64,000 nt of DNA, from NCBI GenBank assembly GCA_023657425.1, contig JAGTJW010000001.1, positions 1,984,001-2,048,000 of the forward strand. The letters run 5' to 3'. The notes under the pieces are model-generated. The model was given only the letters and a program-made list of their open reading frames with translations. It did not search any database and was not told the origin of the DNA. Numbering within the stretch: the first letter of the stretch is position 1; each line of letters starts with the position of its first letter. Position numbers and translations under genes: made by a program. Below are positions 1-7,693 of the stretch, in pieces. This DNA comes from Ideonella sp. WA131b. Lineage in GTDB: Bacteria; Pseudomonadota; Gammaproteobacteria; Burkholderiales; Burkholderiaceae_C.

Positions 1-869
1 TCAGGCTCGACAGCGCCAGTGGCCACGGGCTCGGCGCCGGCCTTCGCGGCCCGCCCGCGGGCCGACCAGTCGAGGATCTCCAGCCGCCCGTCGCCGTGCT
101 CCACCAGCGCCGTGAGGCTCTCGACCCAGTCGCCGTCGTTGCAGTACAGCACGCCGTCGATCATGCGCATCTCGGCATGGTGGATGTGGCCGCAGACGAC
201 GCCGTGCACGCCCTTGGCGCGGGCCTCGCGGGCCACCGCGGTTTCGAAGTCGCCGATGAAGCTGACGGCGCGCTTGACCTTCAGCTTGAGGTACTTGCTC
301 AGGCTCCAGTACGGCAGGCCCAGGCGTGCGCGCAGCGAATTGAAGTGGCGGTTCAGTCGCAGCGTCAGTTCATAGGCCGAGTCGCCCACGTAGGCCAGCC
401 ACTTGGCACACTGGATCACGCCGTCGAAGTAGTCGCCGTGGGTCACCCAGAGCTTGCGGCCATCGGCCAGCTCGTGGATGGCCTCTTCGACGACATCGAC
501 GCCGCCGAAGTTGTGGTTCAGGTACTTGCGCGCGAACTCGTCGTGGTTGCCCGGCACGAACACCACCCGGGTGCCCTTGCGCGCCTTGCGCAGCAGCTTC
601 TGCACGACGTCGTTGTGCGCCTGCGGCCAATACCAGCTGCGGCGCAGCTGCCAGCCGTCGATGATGTCGCCCACCAGGTACAGCGTCTCGCAGTCCACGG
701 TGCGCAGAAAGTCCAGCAGCGCGGTGGCCTGGCAGCCGGGCGTGCCCAGGTGCACGTCGGAGATCCACGCGGTGCGCACCGAGATCCGTTCGCCGCGGTC
801 GCCGGGTTCGTCGTCCGCTGCGGCGGGCAGGGGCTGGGCGGCGAGGGCGGCAATGTCATCACGGCGCAT
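1..869 (-). CDS. Calcineurin-like metallophosphoesterase (LpxH-like / PlcP-like), 3' end beyond window
   Basis: Binuclear-metal phosphoesterase of the family databases label UDP-2,3-diacylglucosamine diphosphatase; 289 residues are visible and the frame runs off the left edge. The metal ligand motifs are all present: DVH (38-40), GDIIDGW (67-73), GNHD (107-110), THGD (143-146) and GHIHH (227-231). GNHD differs from the GNRD usual in true LpxH. Known of the family: PlcP phospholipase C enzymes of rhizobia, which release diacylglycerol under phosphate limitation, are annotated the same way. Inference: because the next genes are a diacylglycerol-type glycosyltransferase and a phosphatidylserine decarboxylase, a PlcP-like lipid role is at least as likely as lipid A synthesis. 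Start is the ATG at 869, 47 nt after the upstream gene's stop. Confidence 0.8.
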   Translation of the reverse strand, partial: MRRDDIAALAAQPLPAAADDEPGDRGERISVRTAWISDVHLGTPGCQATALLDFLRTVDCETLYLVGDIIDGWQLRRSWYWPQAHNDVVQKLLRKARKGTRVVFVPGNHDEFARKYLNHNFGGVDVVEEAIHELADGRKLWVTHGDYFDGVIQCAKWLAYVGDSAYELTLRLNRHFNSLRARLGLPYWSLSKYLKLKVKRAVSFIGDFETAVAREARAKGVHGVVCGHIHHAEMRMIDGVLYCNDGDWVESLTALVEHGDGRLEILDWSARGRAAKAGAEPVATGAVEP

Positions 870-916
870 GCGGGCATGCTGAGGCCTGTGCGCGACGCCG
901 CTGTGACTCGCTCGCG

Positions 917-2098
917 TCAGGCCGATGACGCGGCCTCTCGCGCGGGGGTCGGCGGGGCCTCGCGCAGGATGCGCTCCAGGATCTGCGGCACTTCGAACAC
1001 GGCTGCGTTTCGCTGCGCCTGCACCCGCTGGCGGTACGCGGGCAGCTCGGCCAGCAGCTGCGGCACGGCCTCGTCGACCTCGGCAAAGCGCCGCAGCACC
1101 AGGCCCAGGCCGTGCTGCTGCACCCACTCGGTGTTCCAGCGTTCCTGCGGCATCGTCCAGGCGTTGCGCGTGGTGATGACGGGCAGGCCCTGTGACACCG
1201 CCTCGCTCAAGGAACCCGGGCCGGGCTTGCCGATGAAGAAGTCGCAGCGCCGCATCCAGCGCGCCACCTCGGCGGTGAAGCCCACCACCACACGCGGGGC
1301 GCGCGCCGGCTGCGCCCGCAGGGCCGCGGCCAGCGATTCGTTGCGGCCGCACATCAGCACCAGCGGCGTGTCGGGCAGGGCGCGGGCGATGCGCGTCATC
1401 ACACGCGAGCCGGTGCCGCCGAAGAGCACCAGGCCGGTGGGCGTGTGGTTGTCGAGGCCGACCATCGCGCGCTCGGCGCTCCGATCCGAGCTTCGGTCGC
1501 CCAGTGGCGCGGCGTGGAACTCGGGCCGCAGCACCATGCCACTGGCGCGGTGCACGCGCCCCGGCGGCAGGCCGGCGGCCAGGGCCTGCTGCACCGCGTG
1601 CGCGGTGCCGCACACCAGGTGCTGCGCCACCGTGGGCTCGATCCAGAACGCCGGCGGGTGATCGGCCATATCCGTCATCACCGTCACGAAGGGCACGCCC
1701 GGGCGCGCCTGCGCCAGGCTGTCGTGCAGCGCGCGGTTGAAGTTGGGCACCAGCGACACCACCAGGTCGGGTGCGGTGCGGTGCCAGTGCGCGGCCAGGC
1801 GTTGCACCAGGGATTGGTGCGCCAGACGGATGCCGGCCTGCAGCAACTTCAGCTCCTGCGCCAAGCCGAGCGTGAAGCCGCTGGCCAGGCGTTTGTTGTA
1901 CAGGTCCTCGGGCTCGAAGCCGAGCGTGCGGCGGAACAGGGCGGTGGGGTCCAGCACCTCGGTGAGGTTCACGCGCCGCACCGTCCACGGCCGGCCCTGC
2001 TCGCGCATCACCTGCTCCAGCGCCAGCGCTGCCGCGCGGTGGCCGCCGCCGGCGTTGAACCAGACGAGGTCGACGCGGGGGGTGGTGTCGGAGTTCAT
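917..2098 (-). CDS. MGDG-synthase-type glycosyltransferase (GT28 family)
   Basis: 393-residue two-domain glycosyltransferase. The N-terminal MGDG-synthase-like domain opens with the glycine-rich acceptor loop GGGHRAA (about 17-23); the C-terminal GT28 domain carries GGTGSR and the donor-binding GKPGPGSLSEA segment (around residue 300). Known of the family: transfers a hexose from a UDP-sugar to diacylglycerol (plant and bacterial MGDG synthases) or to lipid II (MurG). There is no transmembrane helix, so it would be a peripheral inner-membrane protein. It lies between psd (2 nt gap) and the metallophosphoesterase, all leftward, so one transcript is likely. Inference: it consumes diacylglycerol released by its neighbour. 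The sugar donor cannot be read from sequence. Confidence 0.85.
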   Translation of the reverse strand: MNSDTTPRVDLVWFNAGGGHRAAALALEQVMREQGRPWTVRRVNLTEVLDPTALFRRTLGFEPEDLYNKRLASGFTLGLAQELKLLQAGIRLAHQSLVQRLAAHWHRTAPDLVVSLVPNFNRALHDSLAQARPGVPFVTVMTDMADHPPAFWIEPTVAQHLVCGTAHAVQQALAAGLPPGRVHRASGMVLRPEFHAAPLGDRSSDRSAERAMVGLDNHTPTGLVLFGGTGSRVMTRIARALPDTPLVLMCGRNESLAAALRAQPARAPRVVVGFTAEVARWMRRCDFFIGKPGPGSLSEAVSQGLPVITTRNAWTMPQERWNTEWVQQHGLGLVLRRFAEVDEAVPQLLAELPAYRQRVQAQRNAAVFEVPQILERILREAPPTPAREAASSA

Positions 2099-2099
2099 C

Positions 2100-2987
2100 T
2101 CAGTCGCTGCAGGCCGGCAGCGTCATCAGCGCCTGGCCCATGCGCACACGCGCACCCGGCTCCACACCGTCGGCCAGCGCAAAACCCGGGGGCGCGAAGA
2201 CAATGATCGTGGAGCCGTGTTCGAACCAGCCGAGCTCCTCGCCCTTCTTCACCAGTGCCTGGCAGGGCAGTTCGGCCGGGCCGCCGTAGCGCAGGTGCAG
2301 CCGCAGGTTCAGGAAGTGCAGCCGAAGGCTGGCCACCAGGATGGCCGCCACCGGCACCACCGCCAGCCGGTGGCCCTCAGCGCCACCCCCCAGCCGCATG
2401 TTCAGCACCGCCCGCTCGTTGCGGCAGAACAGCCGCTCGACGCGCTTGAGCGCAATCGGATTCACGTTCCAGGTGTCGCCGCTGATGTAGCGCACATGCT
2501 CGACCAAAGCGTCGGCCGGCGCGTGGAAGCGGTGGTACATCGACGAGGTCAGGCGCAGCGTGAGGTAGCTGCCGCCCTCCCAGGCCGTGGCTTCGGCGGC
2601 GCTGCCGAGCAGCTCGTGCAGCGGATAGGGCATGCCCTTGGCCTGCAGCACCTGGCCCTGCTGCACGTGGCCGCAGGCGCCGACGATGGCGTCGCAGGGG
2701 CTGGCCAGCACCTCGGAGCGGGTGTCGATGGGGCGTGCGCCGTCCTTCAGTTCGCGCGTGAACACCTCGTGCAGGCTGTTGAAGCGCGTCTTCTTGGCCT
2801 CGGCCAGGTCGAGCTCGGTGAACAGGCGCCACACCGCCACCGAGCACTTCACGAGCCAGGGCTGGCGCAGGCCACTGAACCAGCCCATGAAGTGCGTCAG
2901 CGCGTGGCGCGGCACGCGGTTGGTGAGCAGGAAGTTGAGGTCTTCCTGCAGCAGCAGTCTGTCGCGGAGTCGTCGTGTGGCGTTCAT
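2100..2987 (-). CDS. psd: Phosphatidylserine decarboxylase proenzyme, copy 1
   Basis: Pyruvoyl-dependent decarboxylase making phosphatidylethanolamine from phosphatidylserine at the inner membrane. Family features seen: FNSLHEVFTR segment, SPCDAIVG with the catalytic Asp, YHRFHAPAD with the catalytic His, and the self-cleavage site HGST, giving a pyruvoyl alpha chain of 37 residues. The usual LGST is HGST here; the essential Ser is kept. Length of 295 residues from the ATG at 2987 is normal; an upstream in-frame start at 3029 would add a non-conserved 14-residue tail, so I prefer 2987. It heads the leftward unit with the GT28 enzyme and metallophosphoesterase and is divergent from the aminotransferase. 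A second, more canonical psd lies at 52669. Confidence 0.9.
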   Translation of the reverse strand: MNATRRLRDRLLLQEDLNFLLTNRVPRHALTHFMGWFSGLRQPWLVKCSVAVWRLFTELDLAEAKKTRFNSLHEVFTRELKDGARPIDTRSEVLASPCDAIVGACGHVQQGQVLQAKGMPYPLHELLGSAAEATAWEGGSYLTLRLTSSMYHRFHAPADALVEHVRYISGDTWNVNPIALKRVERLFCRNERAVLNMRLGGGAEGHRLAVVPVAAILVASLRLHFLNLRLHLRYGGPAELPCQALVKKGEELGWFEHGSTIIVFAPPGFALADGVEPGARVRMGQALMTLPACSD

Positions 2988-3062
2988 CGTGTTGTCTTGG
3001 CTTCGACACGACCATGCTGCCTGCTGCATTCGACGGGCTCACGACGAAGCCATGACGCCACC

Positions 3063-4724
3063 ATGACCGATCCGCTCACCCTGACCTGGCTCGCCGCCGC
3101 CGCCGCCGCCGTGGCTCTGGTGCCACGGGCGCACCGCCGGCTGCAGCTGTCGCTGGCCAAGCACCCGTCGCTCACCGGCCACTCGCGCATGGCGCAGCGT
3201 GTGGCGCGGCTGCTGCCGGGTTATGCCTACGACGAGGCGCGCTTCTTCGCCGCCGACGAGGCACCGGCCGAGGTGGTGGCCCAGCGCCGCGCCGGCTTCG
3301 GCCACCTGGTGGCCACGCTGAACAGCCGCCATGCGCAGAGCGCGGCGATGACGAAGCGGGCGCGCCCGGCCATCAGCGACCTGCAGTTCACCGGCGCCTA
3401 CCGCGTGCCCTTCCAGTTCAGCCCCTACCTGCGCGAGCGGCTTGCACTCGGCAGCTTCGTGCAGCGCAGCGACGGCATCACGATCACCGACCTCGACGGC
3501 GAGGTCTTCATCGACCTGACCGGGTCCTACGGCGTCAACCTCTTCGGGGCCGACTTCTACAAGGCCTGCATGGCCGAGGGCCTGGCGCGCACGGCCGATC
3601 TCGGCCCGGTGCTCGGCCACTACCACCCGGCCGTGGCCTGGAACGCCGAGCAGCTGAAGGCCATCAGCGGGCTCGATGAGGTGAGCTTCCACATGAGCGG
3701 CACCGAGGCCGTGATGCAGGCCGCGCGATTGGCGCGTTATCACACCAAGCGCACGCACCTCGTGCGCTTCAGCGGCGCGTACCACGGCTGGTGGGAAGAC
3801 GTGCAGCCCGGCCCCGGCAACCCGATGCCGCCAAAGAACGTCTACACGCTGAAGGAACGCGACGCCGACACGCTGCGTGTGCTGCGCACCCGCAAGGACA
3901 TCGCCTGCGTGCTGGTGAACCCGCTGCAGGCGCTGCACCCGAACAAGGCCGCGCCGGGCGACAGCAGCCTCATCGACAGCGGCCGTGCGGCGGCCTACGA
4001 CAAGGCGGCCACGGTGGCGTGGCTGAAGGAACTGCGCGAGGTGTGCACGGCGCGCGGCATCGTGCTGATCTTCGACGAGGTCTTCATGGGTTTCCGCCTC
4101 GGCGTGGGCGGCGCGCAGGCCTACTTTGGCGTGCAGGCCGACATGGTGACCTACGGCAAGACGCTCGGCGGCGGCTTCCCGGTGGGCGTGGTCTGCGGCA
4201 AGGCGCACCTGATGAAGCGCTACCGCGAGGAGCGCCCCGCCGACATCTGCTTTGCGCGCGGCACCTTCAACGCCCACCCGGCGGTAATGGGGGCGATGCA
4301 GGTGTTCCTGGAGCGGCTGCACAGCGCGCCCGTGAAGGCCATGCTGGCCGACCTGGACGCCACCTGGGACGCGCGCGCTGCCCGGCTGAACGCTCAGCTC
4401 GTCGAGGCCGGCGTGCCGGTGCGCGTGGCCAACCTCGCCAGCGTGTTCACCGTGACCTACACCGAGCCCAGCCGCTACAACTGGATGCTGCAGTTCTACC
4501 TGCGGCGCGAGCGGCTGCTGCTCAGCTGGGTGGGCAGCGGGCGGCTGATCTTCAGCCACAACTTCAGCGAGGCCGAGTTCGACGAGGTCTGCACGCGCTT
4601 CGTGGCGGCGGCGCAGGCCATGCAGGCCGACGGCTGGTGGTGGCGCGGGCCGGCGGCCAGCAACGAGGCCATCCGCCGGAGCGTGCTGCGCGAGGCCCTG
4701 GCCCGGCGCCTGAGCAGGGTCTGA
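3063..4724 (+). CDS. Membrane-anchored class III aminotransferase (glutamate-1-semialdehyde aminomutase-like)
   Basis: 553-residue PLP enzyme. An N-terminal hydrophobic stretch (about residues 6-22) precedes roughly 90 extra residues not found in HemL, then a fold-type I aminotransferase core: HMSGTEAVMQAARLAR, AYHGWW, IFDEVFMGFR, and TYGKTLGGGFPVG with the PLP lysine. The core resembles HemL and the aminotransferase modules of polyketide clusters. Known: this family transfers or moves amino groups on small carbonyl substrates. Inference: the membrane anchor and divergent psd/glycosyltransferase neighbours suggest a lipid-linked or lipid-head-group substrate, not tetrapyrrole synthesis. Start ATG 3063 follows the short divergent promoter region; upstream sequence in the same frame has no homology-like features. 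Confidence 0.85.
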   Translation: MTDPLTLTWLAAAAAAVALVPRAHRRLQLSLAKHPSLTGHSRMAQRVARLLPGYAYDEARFFAADEAPAEVVAQRRAGFGHLVATLNSRHAQSAAMTKRARPAISDLQFTGAYRVPFQFSPYLRERLALGSFVQRSDGITITDLDGEVFIDLTGSYGVNLFGADFYKACMAEGLARTADLGPVLGHYHPAVAWNAEQLKAISGLDEVSFHMSGTEAVMQAARLARYHTKRTHLVRFSGAYHGWWEDVQPGPGNPMPPKNVYTLKERDADTLRVLRTRKDIACVLVNPLQALHPNKAAPGDSSLIDSGRAAAYDKAATVAWLKELREVCTARGIVLIFDEVFMGFRLGVGGAQAYFGVQADMVTYGKTLGGGFPVGVVCGKAHLMKRYREERPADICFARGTFNAHPAVMGAMQVFLERLHSAPVKAMLADLDATWDARAARLNAQLVEAGVPVRVANLASVFTVTYTEPSRYNWMLQFYLRRERLLLSWVGSGRLIFSHNFSEAEFDEVCTRFVAAAQAMQADGWWWRGPAASNEAIRRSVLREALARRLSRV

Positions 4725-4753
4725 GCGCCACGGCCCCAGCGGGCCTGGGCGCT
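4724..4753. terminator. Hairpin between convergent stop codons
   Basis: The 28-bp gap between the aminotransferase and the leftward membrane protein is an imperfect inverted repeat: AGCGCC, then GGCCC, a short loop, GGGCC and GGCGCT. It touches both stop codons. No U-tract follows on either strand, so this is a likely bidirectional transcription barrier rather than a proven intrinsic terminator. Confidence 0.35.
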
Positions 4754-5373
4754 CAGCGCGGGCTGCGCACGTGGTGCATGGGGTCGAGCAGTTCGCCGCG
4801 CAGCAGCGCCAGCGGCGCGTGGCGGTAGAGCAAGGCGTCGTGGAAGGGATCGGTGAGGATCTTCGTCGCCCAGGCCAGGCCCTCGGTCACGCTGCTGATG
4901 AAGAAGAGCTGCACCGTGCGGAACAGCAGCCCGGCCACGCCCAACGCGAACCAGGCCATGCCCACGTCGCGCAGCCAGCCCTGCCAGCCTTGCTCGGCGG
5001 AGGCCGGCTCGATCAGCCCGCCCAGCGAGGGCGTCAGCCACAGCACCACCGGGATCGCCAGCCACGCCGCATGCAGCACCACCTTGCGGCGCAGGTTGTA
5101 GCCCACCTTGATGGCCTCCTTGTGCTCGAAGCTGGCGTCATTGACGTGGTCGTGGCCCTTGGGCTCGAAGAAAAAGTGGCCTGACTGACGCGTCGTCATG
5201 CCGATGCCCCAGCCGATGAGCGCGGCCAGAGCGGGATCGAAGAACACCACGGCATAGGCGATGAGGAAACTCAGCGCGCTCACGAAGTGCAGTGACTGGT
5301 TGATGCGGCTTTGGTGGTAGTAGCGGTGGTCGTCCCAGCGCTGGGTTTTGACGGTGTCGAAGAAAGCACTCAT
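4753..5373 (-). CDS. Small multi-pass membrane protein, possibly Mpo1/DUF962-like
   Basis: 206 residues with four hydrophobic segments (about 25-45, 48-62, 100-120, 140-160). A conserved-looking polar pattern surrounds them: DDHRYYHQSRINQSLHF, then RQSGHFFFEPKGHDH and NDASFEHKEAIK. The His/Asn/Glu spacing recalls Mpo1 (DUF962) iron-dependent alpha-oxidases of 2-hydroxy fatty acids, but I cannot confirm this. Start is ATG 5373, with GGAG 9 nt upstream; an in-frame TTG at 5388 has no such site. It sits between the aminotransferase and the GT4 glycosyltransferase, so a lipid role is inferred from context only. Confidence 0.7.
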   Translation of the reverse strand: MSAFFDTVKTQRWDDHRYYHQSRINQSLHFVSALSFLIAYAVVFFDPALAALIGWGIGMTTRQSGHFFFEPKGHDHVNDASFEHKEAIKVGYNLRRKVVLHAAWLAIPVVLWLTPSLGGLIEPASAEQGWQGWLRDVGMAWFALGVAGLLFRTVQLFFISSVTEGLAWATKILTDPFHDALLYRHAPLALLRGELLDPMHHVRSPR

Positions 5374-5469
5374 GGCATCGCACTCCAAGTCGGTGGAACG
5401 GTGTCGGGATGGTGACCGTCGGTGGTGAAACCGGGGTGACGCTTTGATGTCGGCGAGGCGTCACCCTGC

Positions 5470-5487
5470 CTGTCATCAGGCTGTTGC
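5470..5487 (+). promoter_or_regulatory. Candidate Pho box before the GT4 glycosyltransferase
   Basis: CTGTCAT, four bases, then CTGTTGC: two 7-bp direct repeats with the 4-bp spacer expected for PhoB binding. The first repeat is perfect; the second matches at CTGT only. It lies 22 nt before the GT4 start and next to a 9-bp inverted repeat (GGGTGACGC/GCGTCACCC, 5434-5467). A chance match is possible. Confidence 0.3.
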
Positions 5488-5509
5488 GCAAGCGACTCAC
5501 GATGCGCAC

Positions 5510-6742
5510 ATGACAGCGCCCCGCGACGACGAGCTCACCGTGGATGCCTACCTGCCGTCGAGGCGCTCTTTGCGCGTGGCCGTGGTCACCGAGACCTGGC
5601 CGCCCGAGGTCAACGGCGTGGCGACGACGGCCGCGCGCGTCGTGGCCGAGCTGCGCGAGCGTGGTCACGAGCTGCAGGTGCTGCGCCCGCGTCAGCAGCT
5701 CAGCGACACCGCCGCCGACGAGCCGGGCTACGCCGAGGTGCTGATGCGGGGCCTGCCCATCCCGCGCTACCCGCAACTGAAGATGGGCCTGCCGGCGCGC
5801 CGTGCCCTGCTGCGCCAGTGGGGCCTGCGACGGCCCGATGTGGTGCACATCGTCACCGAGGGCCCGCTGGGCTGGAGTGCGCTGCAGGCGGCGATGGCCT
5901 TGGGCCTGCCGGTGGTGTCGGACTTCCGAACCAACTTCCAGGCCTACAGCCGCCATTACGGCGTGGCCTGGCTGCAGCGGCCCATCATGGGCTACCTGCG
6001 CAAGTTCCACAACCGCACGGCCTGCACGATGGTGCCGACCGAAGCCCTGCGTGCCGAGCTGCTGGCCGAGGGTTACGCGAACCTGCGCGTGGTCTCGCGC
6101 GGCGTCGACACCGGCCTCTTCAACCCTGCGCATCGCAGCGAGGACTTGCGGCGGCAATGGGGTGTCGGTCCCCTGGACATGGTGGCCGTGCACGTGGGCC
6201 GCATCGCGCCGGAGAAGAACCTGGAGACGCTGCTCGCCGCCCACGCGGCCATGCAGCAGCGCGACCCGCGCGTGAAGCTGGTGTTCGTGGGCGACGGGCC
6301 GGCGCGCATGGCGATGCAGCAGCGCTGCCCGCAGGCGCACTTCGCCGGCCTGCAGCGGGGCCTTGCGCTTGCCGCGCACTACGCCAGCGCCGACGTGTTC
6401 TTGTTCCCCAGCGTCACCGAGACCTGGGGCAACGTGCTGCCCGAGGCCATGGCCAGCGGCCTGGCGGTCCTGGCCTTCGACTGCGCCGCCGCCGCCCAGC
6501 TGGTGCACCACGGCCACAACGGACTCCTGGCGCGTGTCGGCGACGAAGCCGGTTTCTGCGCCACCGCGGCCCGGCTGGCCGGCGCGCTGGGCGAGGCGCG
6601 CGCGCTGGGCGCCGGGGCGCGGCAGGCGGCGCTCAAGCTCGACTGGGGCCGCATCGCACGCGAGGTCGAGGCCGAGTACCTGGCGGCCATGGCCGCCGCG
6701 CCACAGCCTCGGGCTGCGGCCTTGGCGGCTCGCGCCATCTGA
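5510..6742 (+). CDS. GT4 glycosyltransferase, MgtA/SqdX/PimB-like
   Basis: 410-residue retaining glycosyltransferase with two Rossmann-like domains. The N-terminal acceptor domain starts VVTETWPPEVNGVATTAARV, typical of the mannosyl/sulfoquinovosyl lipid transferases; the C-terminal donor domain has HVGRIAPEKNLETLL, FVGDGPARMAM and the E-x7-E type motif within FPSVTETWGNVLPEAMASG. No membrane helix. Known relatives glycosylate diacylglycerol or mannosylate glycolipids. Inference: together with the GT28 enzyme at 917 it could build a di- or mixed-sugar glycolipid. Start ATG 5510 is chosen because the preceding in-frame residues are not conserved-looking; a Pho-box-like sequence lies just upstream. 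Confidence 0.85.
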   Translation: MTAPRDDELTVDAYLPSRRSLRVAVVTETWPPEVNGVATTAARVVAELRERGHELQVLRPRQQLSDTAADEPGYAEVLMRGLPIPRYPQLKMGLPARRALLRQWGLRRPDVVHIVTEGPLGWSALQAAMALGLPVVSDFRTNFQAYSRHYGVAWLQRPIMGYLRKFHNRTACTMVPTEALRAELLAEGYANLRVVSRGVDTGLFNPAHRSEDLRRQWGVGPLDMVAVHVGRIAPEKNLETLLAAHAAMQQRDPRVKLVFVGDGPARMAMQQRCPQAHFAGLQRGLALAAHYASADVFLFPSVTETWGNVLPEAMASGLAVLAFDCAAAAQLVHHGHNGLLARVGDEAGFCATAARLAGALGEARALGAGARQAALKLDWGRIAREVEAEYLAAMAAAPQPRAAALAARAI

Positions 6743-6905
6743 GCCAGCAGCGCCACAAGTTCCGCGGGCATCTTGATCTTTGTGCTCTCCCCGGCAGGGA
6801 ATGAGGAATCAGTAGAGAACAAGTAAATCAACAACTTGCGCTAGATGTTGTCCCACGGGCGGGCCACAAGTCCCATGAAGTGCCTCTCTTGAATTTCGAG
6901 TGGGT

Positions 6906-6968
6906 GGATTCGGGTGGGTCAAGGGCGGGCGAAGCCCGGCGCAGCGGACCCTTGACGCGGCCGAATCC
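6906..6968. repeat. Imperfect REP-like inverted repeat
   Basis: The 20-bp arms GGATTCGG...GTCAAGGG and CCCTTGAC...CCGAATCC pair with a short interruption, with a smaller GGGC-GAA-GCCC hairpin in the loop. It is downstream of the GT4 gene. No transposase is nearby. Confidence 0.5.
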
Positions 6969-7186
6969 GCCTCTACGCTCCAGGACTCGGGCCAGGCAAA
7001 GCCTTGCGGCGCCTGGCTCCCGAGCCCGTCCGGCGGCGAGGACCCCCCCGCCCTCGGGGGCGGGGCTGGGGGTGGGGGATGTCCATACAGGCGACGTCTT
7101 CGGGACTCGGTCGGCCCCCAGGCTACCCACTCAAATCTCAGGAGAGCCTGTAAGGGGCACCAGAAATCGCGGGATTATTCGCGCGC

Positions 7187-7207
7187 AAAAGCCCGCCGGA
7201 GCGGGCT
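7187..7207 (-). terminator. Rho-independent terminator of hicBA
   Basis: Read leftward: AGCCCGC, loop TCCG, GCGGGCT, followed by TTT. The 7-bp GC stem and short U-run lie about 20 nt after the hicA stop codon, the expected place and orientation. Confidence 0.6.
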
Positions 7208-7226
7208 CCGGGCTCGCAGACCAGGG

Positions 7227-7418
7227 TCAACCGAACTTGTGGTTGATACCAGCCTGCTTCATGATTTCGTTTGCGGTGTGTCTGGACGCGCAGTTAAACG
7301 GCACCGTCTGGTTTCGCTTGCCGTTGGTCCAGATTTCGTGAGAGCCCTTGCCATTGCACTTGAAGCGATAGTCGTGGGCCTTTAGCTGCTCAATCACAGC
7401 CTTGTAGAACCCATTCAT
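7227..7418 (-). CDS. hicA: HicA-family toxin (mRNA interferase)
   Basis: 63-residue double-stranded-RNA-binding-fold toxin that cleaves mRNA on the ribosome. The family signature is clear: G-KGSHEIW, then the strand TVPFNCASRHTANEIMKQAGI with the catalytic-region GSHEIW histidine. Start ATG 7418 overlaps the hicB stop as ATGA, so the pair is translationally coupled. In-frame TTG at 7427 is less likely. An intrinsic terminator follows. Together with its lower GC than neighbours and position beside tRNA-Arg this suggests horizontal acquisition. Confidence 0.85.
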   Translation of the reverse strand: MNGFYKAVIEQLKAHDYRFKCNGKGSHEIWTNGKRNQTVPFNCASRHTANEIMKQAGINHKFG

Positions 7419-7693
7419 GCAGCACAAAGAACTGAGTCCGACATGCGGATATCAGTCTTTGCGCGGGCATGCTGCCCATCCATTGCTATCTCGAGCAAGT
7501 GCGAGGTGGCCCCGATGACTTCTTGCCGCAACTCGTCCAGGGTTGGGGCCTCGACCACGAGGCCATCAAGGTCGCGGCTGCGAGCAACGAAAACGCCCGC
7601 CTCGTCGTCCTTCATGACATCAACACGCACCACGACGGTCCCGCCGGCGCGGGCGAACAGCTTCCAGCCTGGAAGGCCAGCCCTGTACTTCAT
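7415..7693 (-). CDS. hicB: HicB-family antitoxin (DUF1902 type)
   Basis: 92-residue antitoxin with the partial RNase H-like HicB fold: VRVDVMKDDEAGVFVARS, then DLDGLVVEAPTLDELRQEV. It neutralises HicA by binding it. No ribbon-helix-helix or helix-turn-helix segment is visible, so DNA binding and autoregulation are uncertain. Start ATG 7693 has GGAG six bases upstream. The antitoxin gene comes first, then hicA. Confidence 0.85.
   Translation of the reverse strand: MKYRAGLPGWKLFARAGGTVVVRVDVMKDDEAGVFVARSRDLDGLVVEAPTLDELRQEVIGATSHLLEIAMDGQHARAKTDIRMSDSVLCAA

Larger units (their letters stand above)
6743..7226. other. Gene-free stretch with palindromic repeats
   Basis: No convincing gene in 484 bp. 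It contains two large imperfect inverted repeats: 6906-6968 (arms starting GGATTCGG and ending CCGAATCC, with an inner GTCAAGGG/CCCTTGAC stem) and about 6983-7022 (arms around CTCGGGCCAGGC and GCCTGGCTCCCGAG). These look like REP-type intergenic palindromes. Base composition is more mixed than in flanking genes. Confidence 0.5.

Noticed and set aside
1..869. Calling the metallophosphoesterase lpxH outright
   Set aside because: GNHD instead of GNRD, larger size and lipid-glycosyltransferase neighbours leave PlcP-like function at least as likely.
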